Assembly (NCBI GenBank): GCA_946183895.1
Contig: CAMHDX010000070.1
Coordinates: 1 to 5,849, forward strand
DNA: 5,849 bases
Direction of reading: 5' to 3'
Source: an uncultured Porphyromonadaceae bacterium
GTDB taxonomy: Bacteria > Bacteroidota > Bacteroidia > Bacteroidales > Muribaculaceae
Shown here piece after piece: positions 1-5,849 of this stretch (the first letter of the stretch is position 1; every line of letters starts with the position of its first letter). Position numbers and translations under genes: made by a program. Under the pieces are notes generated by a model, which saw only the letters and a list, made by a program, of their open reading frames with translations, was not told the origin of the DNA and did not search any database.

Positions 1-189
1 CTCCTTCTTCAGGTCGTCGACCTCGCGCTGCCAGCGTTGTGACACCTGGTTGAGTTGCTCGCTCGCCATCTCGTAGGCGGGTATGTTCTTGAGGATATAC
101 TCCATGTCAATGAGCGCGAACTTTTGTGCACGTGCTCCCAGTGTGGCGAGTGCCGCCACCACAAGCATTAATGTCAGTCGTTTCATCAT
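1..189 (-). CDS. skp: OmpH/Skp-family periplasmic chaperone, N-terminal part (3' end outside window)
   Basis: Reading leftwards from the tandem ATG ATG at 189-184, the frame is open to the window edge and gives 63 residues. It starts MMKRLTLMLVVAALATLGAR, a typical signal peptide, with likely cleavage near ARA-Q at about residue 22. The mature start, KFALIDMEYILKNIPAYEMA, is the characteristic beginning of Bacteroidetes OmpH proteins. It is followed by charged, Gln/Glu/Lys-rich sequence, as expected for the start of the coiled-coil arms. Family knowledge: Skp/OmpH is a trimeric periplasmic holdase that keeps outer-membrane proteins unfolded until the Bam complex takes them. Its place 57 bases downstream of bamA supports this role. 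Family members are usually about 160-200 residues, so most of the gene lies outside the window. The second ATG (186) is an equally possible start. There is no Shine-Dalgarno sequence, only AT-rich DNA upstream, which is normal for this phylum. Confidence 0.88.
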   Translation of the reverse strand, partial: MMKRLTLMLVVAALATLGARAQKFALIDMEYILKNIPAYEMASEQLNQVSQRWQREVDDLKKE

Positions 190-246
190 TGTATCTGTAT
201 TGTATAAGTTAATTCGATTGATTAGACACCGGCGGGTGCGTTTGGT

Positions 247-2883
247 TTAAAACTCTTGTCCGAGCACAAAGTGGAAGTTGCTGCCGCCCTTGCGACCGAA
301 CACCGTGTCGAAGCCGTAGCCCCAGTCGATGCCAAGCATACCGATCATCGGCAGGAAGATGCGCACACCGGCGCCGGCACTGCGCTTGAGGTCGAACGGG
401 TTGAACTTTTCCACGCTGGTCCACGCGTTGCCGCCCTCGACAAACAGTAGCGGGTAGATGGTGGCGCTCGTGCTGAGCATGAGCGGGAAGTGCAGCTCGA
501 CGGCAAAGCGGTCGTAGGCGTAGCCCTCCGAGCCGTAGGGCGTCAAGGCTCCGTTGTCGTAGCCGCGCAGGGCGATGGTCTCGGTGGCGTAGGTGTAGCT
601 GCCGCTCATGCCGTCACCGCCCACATAGAAGGTCTCGAACGGCGACTTGATGTGCTTGGTCCAGCTGCCCAGCAAGCCGATGTCGGCGCGCGTCATCAAC
701 ACCAGGGTCCAGCGCTCGCTGCTGTTGAGCGGCGTGTAGGTCTTGGCGCTGAACTTGAGCTTCCAGTATTCAATCCAGCGATACAGTTGTTTCTTCGCCT
801 CGGGAGTGGGATCCTCGCTCAGCGCCTTCCAGTTCTTCTTGCCGAACAGGTTGACCGGCGGGGTGGCGTGGAAGCTGAGTGAGAACGAGCTACCCTTGCG
901 CGTGTACAGCGGGTTGTCAATGCTGTTGCGAGCCAGCGTGAAGCCGAGGACAATCGAGTTGGACACACCGTTGTTCATGTAGTAGAGGTACTCCCAGTTC
1001 TTGAGGCTATACCACTGGTAGCTGATGTCGGCGGTGAAGGTGAAGTAGTCGTCGGGCCACTTCAGGCGCTTGCCGAAGCCCAACGTCACACCCGCCATCT
1101 GCAGGTACTTGTTGGGGTCGTAGGCGTTCTCGTAGTAGCTGTTGTCGGAATAGTTGCCGTAGTAGTTGTTCAACCCCGAGTAGTAGTTGTTGAGCAACGT
1201 GTTGTAGTAGTTGGCGTACTGGCTGTTGTAGAAGCTCGAGTTGATGCCGGTCTGACGGCTATAGAACGCCGACACCTGCAGCGAGTTGGGGCGCTTGCCG
1301 CCAAACCACGGGTCGAGGAACGAGATGCTGTACGCCTGATAGTACTTGGCGTTGGTCTGCGCGCTGATGGTGAACGTCTGGCCGTCGCCCTGCGGAATCA
1401 CGCCGCGATAGGACGAGGGGTGGAACAGGTTCTTGATGGAGAAGTTGGTGAACTTGAGCGTGAGCTTGCCCAAGATACCGGTCTGTCCCCAACCGGCGCT
1501 GAACTCAATCTGGTCGTTCGCCTTGCTCTCGAGGTTGAGAATGATGTCCACCGTGCCGTTCTCCTCGTTGGGCTCGGGGCGGATGTCCATCTTCTCGGGG
1601 TCGAAGTGGCCGGTTTGGGCAATCTCGCGCGCCGAGCGCACGAGGTCCTCCTTGCTGAAGAGCTCGCCCGGACGCACACGCAGCTCGCGGCGCACCACCT
1701 TCTCGTACAAGCGGTCGTTGCCATTGATCACCACCTTGTTGATGCGAGCCTGCTTGCCCTCGAACATGCGCATCTCCAGCCCGATTGAATCGCCCTCAAT
1801 CTTCTTCTCGACGGGGATGAGCTGGTAGAACAGGTAGCCCTTGTTCAGGTAGAGGTTCGCCACGGCGTCGTCGTCCTCCTGGGTGCGCTTGTTCAGGCGC
1901 TTCTGGTTGTACACGTCGCCCGGCTCGATGCCCAGCACCTCGTTGAGCACGCTGCTGGGATACACCGTGTTGCCCACCCAGTCGATGCTGCTGATGTAGT
2001 AGCGCTTGCCCTCGTCGATGGTGATGTACACGTCGACGGTCTTGTCGTTGTAGTTGACCACGCTGTCGGCGACAATCACCGCGTCGCGATAGCCCTTCTC
2101 GTTATACTTGTCGATGATGCGCTGCTTGTCTTCCTCGTAGTCGGACCGCACAAACTTCTTCTGGCTGAACAGCTTGATGAGGCTGTTCTTCTCGTTGGTC
2201 TTCTTCATGACGCGCTTGAGGGCGCGGCTGCTCATCACCTTGTTGCCGGTGAAGTAGATCTTGTGGACCTTGATCTTCTCGTGCTTGTTGACCACCACGT
2301 CGACAATCACCTCGTCCTTGTTGCTCAAGTCGGGCCGCTGGCGCACACTGCACTCGGCTTTCTCAAATCCCTTGCTGGCAAAGAACTTCTCGGTAATCAT
2401 CTTGACGCGGTCGGCGATGTTGGGGGTCATCTGGTTGCCCGGTTGCAGGTTGAGGCGCTGCTGCAGGTCTTTTTTCTCGCCGCCCTTCATGCCGATATAG
2501 TTGATTTGCGAGATGCGTGGTTGTTGCTTGAGGTTGAACACCAGCCACACCTTGTCCTGATAGACCTTCTCAATCAATATCTGCACCTTGCTGAACAAGC
2601 CTTGCCGCCAGAATCGCTGTGCGGCGCTCTTGAGGTCTTCGCCCGGGATGTTGATGCGCTGTCCCAGCGCCAGGCCCGAGTAGCCCAGCACCACGAACTC
2701 GTCGTAGTTGTCGGCTCCGATAACGCGCATGCCCGCAATCTCAAACTTGCTGGGTACGCCGGTGTAGATCACCTTGGGGTTGTATATAGTGTCATTGGAC
2801 GTGGTGGTGAGGTTTTGTGCCACGCCGCTGCCCGCACTGAGCAGGGCAGCAAGTATTATCAGTGTCTTAGTCCAATTCATCAT
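247..2883 (-). CDS. bamA: BamA, outer-membrane protein assembly factor (Omp85)
   Basis: This is the central barrel of the Bam complex, which folds and inserts beta-barrel proteins into the outer membrane. From the ATG at 2883 the product is 878 residues. A signal peptide (NWTKTLIILAALLSAGSGVAQ region) is followed by five POTRA domains at roughly 46-120, 122-202, 203-292, 295-375 and 378-452. POTRA-type strand-and-Gly patterns are visible at INYIGMKGG, KIYFTGNKV, IDWVGNTVY and VVINGNDRLY. The barrel begins near DQIEFSAGWGQTG (about 456) and contains DPWFGGKRP (about 524), GGDGMSG (about 755) and the L6-loop motif LRGYDNG (772-778), equivalent to the canonical (V/I)RGF. The protein ends in VLGQEF, with the terminal Phe of a beta-signal. 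An upstream in-frame TTG at 2907 would add eight residues ahead of the hydrophobic signal. I prefer the ATG ATG at 2883-2878, 26 bases after uppS. A Tyr/Asn-rich insert lies in the barrel at about 549-593. Confidence 0.97.
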   Translation of the reverse strand: MMNWTKTLIILAALLSAGSGVAQNLTTTSNDTIYNPKVIYTGVPSKFEIAGMRVIGADNYDEFVVLGYSGLALGQRINIPGEDLKSAAQRFWRQGLFSKVQILIEKVYQDKVWLVFNLKQQPRISQINYIGMKGGEKKDLQQRLNLQPGNQMTPNIADRVKMITEKFFASKGFEKAECSVRQRPDLSNKDEVIVDVVVNKHEKIKVHKIYFTGNKVMSSRALKRVMKKTNEKNSLIKLFSQKKFVRSDYEEDKQRIIDKYNEKGYRDAVIVADSVVNYNDKTVDVYITIDEGKRYYISSIDWVGNTVYPSSVLNEVLGIEPGDVYNQKRLNKRTQEDDDAVANLYLNKGYLFYQLIPVEKKIEGDSIGLEMRMFEGKQARINKVVINGNDRLYEKVVRRELRVRPGELFSKEDLVRSAREIAQTGHFDPEKMDIRPEPNEENGTVDIILNLESKANDQIEFSAGWGQTGILGKLTLKFTNFSIKNLFHPSSYRGVIPQGDGQTFTISAQTNAKYYQAYSISFLDPWFGGKRPNSLQVSAFYSRQTGINSSFYNSQYANYYNTLLNNYYSGLNNYYGNYSDNSYYENAYDPNKYLQMAGVTLGFGKRLKWPDDYFTFTADISYQWYSLKNWEYLYYMNNGVSNSIVLGFTLARNSIDNPLYTRKGSSFSLSFHATPPVNLFGKKNWKALSEDPTPEAKKQLYRWIEYWKLKFSAKTYTPLNSSERWTLVLMTRADIGLLGSWTKHIKSPFETFYVGGDGMSGSYTYATETIALRGYDNGALTPYGSEGYAYDRFAVELHFPLMLSTSATIYPLLFVEGGNAWTSVEKFNPFDLKRSAGAGVRIFLPMIGMLGIDWGYGFDTVFGRKGGSNFHFVLGQEF
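1105..1239 (-). repeat. Tyr/Asn-rich low-complexity segment inside bamA
   Basis: Residues about 549-593 of BamA contain 13 Tyr and 11 Asn in 45 positions, with repeated NNYY and NYY units. At the DNA level the 12-mer gtagtagttgtt occurs twice (1159-1170 and 1180-1191), and a shorter copy, gtagtagttg, occurs at 1204-1213. The reading frame stays open throughout. The segment follows a barrel strand (SLQVSAFYSRQTG) and precedes another (QMAGVTLGFG), so I infer that it is an extended, probably extracellular, loop. Tandem copying of a short unit could explain its length. Confidence 0.75.
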
Positions 2884-2909
2884 TGTTATTATTAGCGTCG
2901 TTCGCAATA

Positions 2910-3674
2910 TTAACGTGCGTTAGTGTTCTCGGCCTCAATCTGGTCGCCGGTCTTGCCGTAGCGCCGCTGGCGGCTCTGGTAGTCGACAATGGCGGCGTAC
3001 AGGTCCTCGCGTGTGAAGTCGGGCCAGTACTTGGGGTTGAAGACCAGCTCGCTATAGGCGATTTGCCACAGCAGATAGTTGCTCACACGCACGTCGCCGC
3101 CGGTGCGTATCATCAGGTCGGGGTCGGGCATGCCGGCTGTGGCAAGCCTGGCGCTGACGGTGTCCTCGGTGATGTGCTCCACATCGAGCTTGCCGGCTTG
3201 CACATCCTGTGCGATGAGGCGACAAGCGCGCGTCAGCTCCCAGCGCGACGAGTAGCTCAGCGCGAGGCACAGCACCAGTCCGGTGCAGTGAGCCGTGTCG
3301 TCAAAGCACCGTTGCAGGCGCTCGTGGGCGAACTGCGGCAGCCGTGCCAGGTCGCCGATGGCGGTGAGCCTGACGTTGTTCTTGATCAAGTCGGGGGTCT
3401 CGCGCTCAATCGAGCTCACGACCAGGTGCATGAGCATGTCCACCTCGTCGGCGGGGCGGTTCCAGTTCTCGGTCGAGAAGGTGTACAGCGTCAGGTATTC
3501 CAACCCGACCTCAACCGCCGCCTCGGTGATCTCGCGCACCGTGGTCACACCATTGCGGTGACCCAGCGAGCGCTCCCAGCCGTGCTCGCGCGCCCAGCGT
3601 CCGTTGCCGTCCATGATGATTGCCACGTGGCGCGGCAGGCGGCTCTTGTCTATCTTGCTTAGTATACTGTCCAT
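2910..3674 (-). CDS. uppS: Isoprenyl transferase (undecaprenyl diphosphate synthase type)
   Basis: A cis-prenyltransferase that condenses isopentenyl diphosphate units onto farnesyl diphosphate to make the C55 lipid carrier for peptidoglycan and surface polysaccharides. It works in the cytosol at the inner membrane. The product is 254 residues; the E. coli enzyme is 253. Key motifs with the usual spacing are HVAIIMDGNGRWA (16-28, catalytic Asp22), GHRNG (38-42), STENWNRP (67-74) and DPDLMIRTGGDVRVSNYLLW (184-203). D22, N24, R26, H39, E69, N70, R73, R190, R196, S198 and E209 match the E. coli active-site residues at a constant offset of four. The usual RTGGE is RTGGD here, and the usual NYGGR region reads SYSSR (140-144). 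Both are mild changes. The ATG start lies 39 bases after the DUF6089 gene, and the stop is 26 bases before bamA. This neighbourhood is typical of Bacteroidetes. Confidence 0.97.
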   Translation of the reverse strand: MDSILSKIDKSRLPRHVAIIMDGNGRWAREHGWERSLGHRNGVTTVREITEAAVEVGLEYLTLYTFSTENWNRPADEVDMLMHLVVSSIERETPDLIKNNVRLTAIGDLARLPQFAHERLQRCFDDTAHCTGLVLCLALSYSSRWELTRACRLIAQDVQAGKLDVEHITEDTVSARLATAGMPDPDLMIRTGGDVRVSNYLLWQIAYSELVFNPKYWPDFTREDLYAAIVDYQSRQRRYGKTGDQIEAENTNAR

Positions 3675-3713
3675 GTGCCTTTATATACTTGATGAGAGTT
3701 GCAGCCTGTGAGC

Positions 3714-4382
3714 TTATTCCACATAGTGGCATTTGACACAGCGCTTGCTGAACTCGTAGGTTACCGTGAATAATGCTAACGAGTGCCACTCGGTGTTCTT
3801 GGCAAAGCCGTGCTTGATGCCGCGCAGGTCGGCGAGGCCGTCAAGTCCGTCGCCAAAGTCCTTGCGCATCGTGAATTCAAAGCCGAGGTTCAGGCGCTCC
3901 TTGAGTTTGTATTTGACGCCGACACCCATGGGCAACGTGAACGACACGTTGCTATAGCCCTTGCCAAAGCCGGCCGTCAAGCCCAGTCCCAGGGTCATGT
4001 AGGGCGTGATGCGCTTGTAGTTCTTGTAGCGCGGACCGATGCCGAAGTGGAAGAAGTTGAACTCGGCAGTCGCGCTCAGGTCAACGGCGTTGGTGCTGAA
4101 CTTGATGGGCTCCTCGTGCACAAACTGGTTGCCCAGGTCGCGGCTGTCGCCACTCAGGCGCGCGTACACCAGGTTGCCCTTGAATGCCCAGCGGCTGTTG
4201 AGCACGTAGCGGAAGATGCCGCCGCCGGCAATGCCGGGGTGCTTGTACATGTTACTCTCGTTCAGGTCGCCGAGGTAGCCCGCGATGCCCACCACCGGCC
4301 CCACGTCGTAGCGATACTCCTGGCCTGCCGCACCCAGTGCCGCGATCAAGAGGAGAATGATACTTGCAAGCGTTCTGATCAT
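3714..4382 (-). CDS. DUF6089-type small outer-membrane beta-barrel (porin-like) protein
   Basis: A 222-residue protein with an N-terminal signal peptide (MIRTLASIILLLIAALGAAG, cleavage near Gln21). The rest alternates between aromatic/Gly-rich strands and short turns, as in small OmpA/OmpW-like barrels. Strands can be seen at YDVGPVVGIAGYLGDLNES, GGGIFRYVL, AFKGNLVYARLSGDS, LSATAEFNFFHFGIG, ITPYMTLGLGLTAGFGKG, LPMGVGVKYKLKERLNLGFE and SLALFTVTYEF. The opening (GxxGYxGDLN) and the position just before uppS-bamA match the DUF6089 family that I recall from Bacteroidetes; no search was possible. It ends in an unusual cysteine tail, KRCVKCHYVE, after the last predicted strand. I infer an outer-membrane location and therefore a dependence on the BamA encoded downstream. 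The substrate or role is unknown. The start ATG directly precedes the signal peptide, with no better alternative. Confidence 0.82.
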   Translation of the reverse strand: MIRTLASIILLLIAALGAAGQEYRYDVGPVVGIAGYLGDLNESNMYKHPGIAGGGIFRYVLNSRWAFKGNLVYARLSGDSRDLGNQFVHEEPIKFSTNAVDLSATAEFNFFHFGIGPRYKNYKRITPYMTLGLGLTAGFGKGYSNVSFTLPMGVGVKYKLKERLNLGFEFTMRKDFGDGLDGLADLRGIKHGFAKNTEWHSLALFTVTYEFSKRCVKCHYVE

Positions 4383-4427
4383 AGCGAGAGTGATGTTGTG
4401 TTTAACTGTAGTGTTGCTATTATCAAG

Positions 4428-5849
4428 TTAGTACACCGGGCGGAACGACAGGCGGTAGTACAAGCCGGTCAATAGCGCCGGCTCGCCGTCCGAGGTGCAG
4501 CCCACCAGATAGATGCAGGGGCAATCCCAGGCGGTGATGGGTGTCAGCGGCGCGGCGTGGCGTGCGCTGTTTGACGACCGGGCGCTGATGGTGTAACTCT
4601 CGACAAAGGCGTCGCCCTTGACGGGCTTGGCGGCTATCGCGTCGGGAATTTGCAGCGCGCCGGAGGCTTCAACCCAGGTGATGCCCTTGTCGCTCGAGGT
4701 GTACACCTTCTTGTTGTACGCCCCGTCGGCGTAGCGACCGCCCACGGCGTAGAGCACTTCGTTGTACTTGGCGGTGTAGCGCACCGTGTTGACCGTGGCG
4801 GTGTAGTAGGGTACTACCGTGACATCGCGCAATGCCGGTAGCGGCTTGCCCACACCGCTGCTGAGCAGGCCCCACGTGTTGCCGTCGTATGCCCACGTGT
4901 TGCCGGTGTACTCGCCCGACGGCAGGATGCCGCCGGCAATCAGGGCGAACGGCGTCGTGCTCCACTTGTTGGTCAGCGTGACCATGCCGGAGCAACCGCT
5001 GATGGGAAATCCGTCCTCAACCGCCAGTGGCTCGAAGTCGCCGCGTGCCGGGTACTCCACGTGGTAGAACGTGCCGGTGGTGTACTGCTCGCCCAGGTTG
5101 GCGCCGTCGGCAACACCGATGATGCGGTCGGTGTAGGCGCCCAGGATGCCCGACCAGCTCAGGCCGGTGTCGGTCCACGTCTCGCCCTGGTCCTCGCTCT
5201 TGAGCACCGCGCCGGTGACGTCGTCAGCGTGCGCCAGCCCGATGCAGTACAGCGTCTGGTCAACCGAGGTCAGGTCGCGCGCGGCGGCGTAGCCGATGGT
5301 CGCGTCCTTGACTTGCCATGACGCGTCATGCAGCGTGCCGGTGGCGAGCTGTTTCACGCCGCCATCGGTGGTCGCCAGGGCTATCACCCTGCCCGTGGTC
5401 TGCGTGGCGGTGACGCTTGATGCCTTGTCAAGCACGCTTATCGCCTGCTTGTGCCACAACACGGTGTCGGGATTGACCTGATGCACGTTGAGCGAGACAC
5501 TGTAGTCGCGCGTGAGCGTGCGGTCGGCACTGGTCACACTCAGCCGCACTGTGCCCTTCGAGAAGTCAAGGCTGTCCTTCATCGACGCGCTGTAGCGGAT
5601 GCCGTCGTCCTTGCCGGGGATGTAGAACATCGCCGACGACACGCTGCTGCCAAAGGTCAGCGTCACTTGCATCTTGCTCACATCGGTGCCCTTGGGCAGC
5701 GAATCGACGTTGTATATCAGCATCTTGTCGGTGTCGATGGTGAAGAACACCGAGTCCAGGTTAATCAACACCTTGCTGTTGGGGTTGAGTTGGAACTTGG
5801 TCACAAGAGCAGTTGATGTGGTGGAGTTGTAGGCCGTCGTGTCGCTGCT
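4428..5849 (-). CDS. DUF6242-like exported beta-propeller protein with Asp-box repeats, C-terminal part (5' end outside window)
   Basis: The frame is open to the right edge and gives 473 residues without a start. The GTG at 5804 is internal, because sense codons continue upstream (SSDTTAYNSTTSTAL). The Ser/Thr/Asp-rich segment at the edge looks like the linker just after a lipoprotein Cys, which would lie outside the window. Next comes an N-terminal module with IYNVDSLPKGTDVSKM (about residues 45-60) and a beta-sandwich-like region to about 125. These features resemble DUF6242 proteins of Bacteroidetes. The remainder is Gly/aromatic-rich and propeller-like. It has two good Asp-boxes, SEDQGETW and SSDKGITW, a weaker site near TTDGG, and Kelch-like pieces (AGGILPSG, YAVGGRYADG). 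It ends with YYRLSFRPVY. Function is unknown. An exported binding or scaffold role is inference only; Asp-boxes alone do not imply sialidase activity. The stop is 45 bases before the DUF6089 gene. Confidence 0.78.
   Translation of the reverse strand, partial: SSDTTAYNSTTSTALVTKFQLNPNSKVLINLDSVFFTIDTDKMLIYNVDSLPKGTDVSKMQVTLTFGSSVSSAMFYIPGKDDGIRYSASMKDSLDFSKGTVRLSVTSADRTLTRDYSVSLNVHQVNPDTVLWHKQAISVLDKASSVTATQTTGRVIALATTDGGVKQLATGTLHDASWQVKDATIGYAAARDLTSVDQTLYCIGLAHADDVTGAVLKSEDQGETWTDTGLSWSGILGAYTDRIIGVADGANLGEQYTTGTFYHVEYPARGDFEPLAVEDGFPISGCSGMVTLTNKWSTTPFALIAGGILPSGEYTGNTWAYDGNTWGLLSSGVGKPLPALRDVTVVPYYTATVNTVRYTAKYNEVLYAVGGRYADGAYNKKVYTSSDKGITWVEASGALQIPDAIAAKPVKGDAFVESYTISARSSNSARHAAPLTPITAWDCPCIYLVGCTSDGEPALLTGLYYRLSFRPVY
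4674..4697 (-). other. Asp-box motif 2 in the DUF6242-like protein
   Basis: This stretch encodes SSDKGITW, a second exact Asp-box. It lies after a Kelch-like LYAVGGRYADG strand-turn. The 167-residue spacing from the first copy leaves room for several blades in between with degenerate motifs. Confidence 0.8.
5175..5198 (-). other. Asp-box motif 1 in the DUF6242-like protein
   Basis: This stretch encodes SEDQGETW, an exact fit to the S/T-x-D-x-G-x-T-W Asp-box seen in beta-propeller blades such as those of sialidases and other BNR-repeat proteins. It marks a beta-hairpin turn and is a structural motif, not a catalytic one. Confidence 0.8.

Larger units (their letters stand above)
1..5849 (-). 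other. Predicted cell-envelope operon (DUF6242-like, DUF6089-like, uppS, bamA, skp)
   Basis: All five genes share a strand. The intergenic gaps are 45, 39, 26 and 57 bases, and none contains a strong hairpin followed by a T-run on the coding strand. I also see no clear Bacteroidetes promoter (TTTG at -33, TAxxTTTG at -7) in the gaps. Co-transcription from a promoter beyond the right edge, continuing past the left edge, is therefore the simplest reading. The functions are coherent: lipid carrier synthesis together with outer-membrane protein transport and assembly. Confidence 0.7.

Noticed and set aside
190..246. Possible hairpin between bamA and skp (CACC-CGCC-GGTG on the coding strand)
   Set aside because: The stem is only four to five base pairs with no following T-run, and the genes belong to one functional group, so it is not supported as a terminator.
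2263..2895. Open frame of about 210 codons on the plus strand antisense to the 5' part of bamA
   Set aside because: It overlaps the signal peptide and POTRA-coding part of an unmistakable bamA, and no domain or motif is visible in its product.
2884..2907. Upstream TTG start for bamA
   Set aside because: It would add RTTLIIT before the double Met, spoiling a standard signal peptide, and would begin two bases after the uppS stop. The ATG ATG at 2883-2878 fits better.
2883..3662. Long open frame on the plus strand (about 259 codons) antisense to uppS
   Set aside because: It is almost entirely complementary to a gene with full catalytic motifs, begins at a TTG, has a Val/Ala/Leu-rich composition typical of a GC-rich antisense shadow, and shows no recognisable domain.
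4383..4427. Possible internal promoter between the DUF6242-like and DUF6089-like genes
   Set aside because: The gap is AT-rich, but I cannot find a TAxxTTTG box with a spaced TTTG element. AT-richness alone is normal before starts in this phylum.
3783..4475. Open frame of about 230 codons on the plus strand antisense to the DUF6089 gene
   Set aside because: The composition (Val, Ala, His, Gln repeats) mirrors the codon usage of the opposite strand. The minus-strand protein has a signal peptide and barrel pattern, so this frame is a shadow.
4428..5849. Sialidase (neuraminidase) assignment from the Asp-boxes
   Set aside because: No FRIP/RIP motif or Arg triad is visible, and Asp-boxes occur in many unrelated propellers. 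The DUF6242-like N-terminal module explains the protein better.

Overview
The window reads as a chromosomal segment of a GC-rich member of the Bacteroidales. The gene order, the lack of Shine-Dalgarno sequences upstream of the starts, and the Bacteroidetes-specific families (DUF6242-like, DUF6089-like) all point that way. A Muribaculaceae-type gut bacterium is my best guess, but the family assignment is inference and not proven by the sequence.

All supported genes lie on the minus strand and are transcribed from right to left. The order is: the 3' part of a DUF6242-type beta-propeller (probably lipo)protein (4428-5849, open at the right edge); a small DUF6089-type outer-membrane beta-barrel (3714-4382); the isoprenyl transferase UppS (2910-3674); the BamA outer-membrane assembly protein (247-2883); and the start of an OmpH/Skp-type periplasmic chaperone (1-189, cut by the left edge). 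The gaps are 45, 39, 26 and 57 bases, and none holds a convincing terminator. I see this as one cell-envelope operon.

The products fit one theme. UppS makes the undecaprenyl lipid carrier for peptidoglycan and surface polysaccharides. Skp carries unfolded outer-membrane proteins across the periplasm. BamA folds them into the outer membrane. The DUF6089 protein is a likely small barrel and so a probable client of that machinery. The DUF6242 protein is probably an exported, surface or periplasmic protein of unknown function.

I found no RNA genes, mobile elements, CRISPR arrays or attachment sites. Nothing here looks like a new defence or mobile system. The points worth a second look are modest: a CxxCH tail on the DUF6089 protein, a Tyr/Asn-rich low-complexity stretch in the BamA barrel, Asp-box repeats in the DUF6242 protein, and the placement of that gene at the head of the visible envelope operon.
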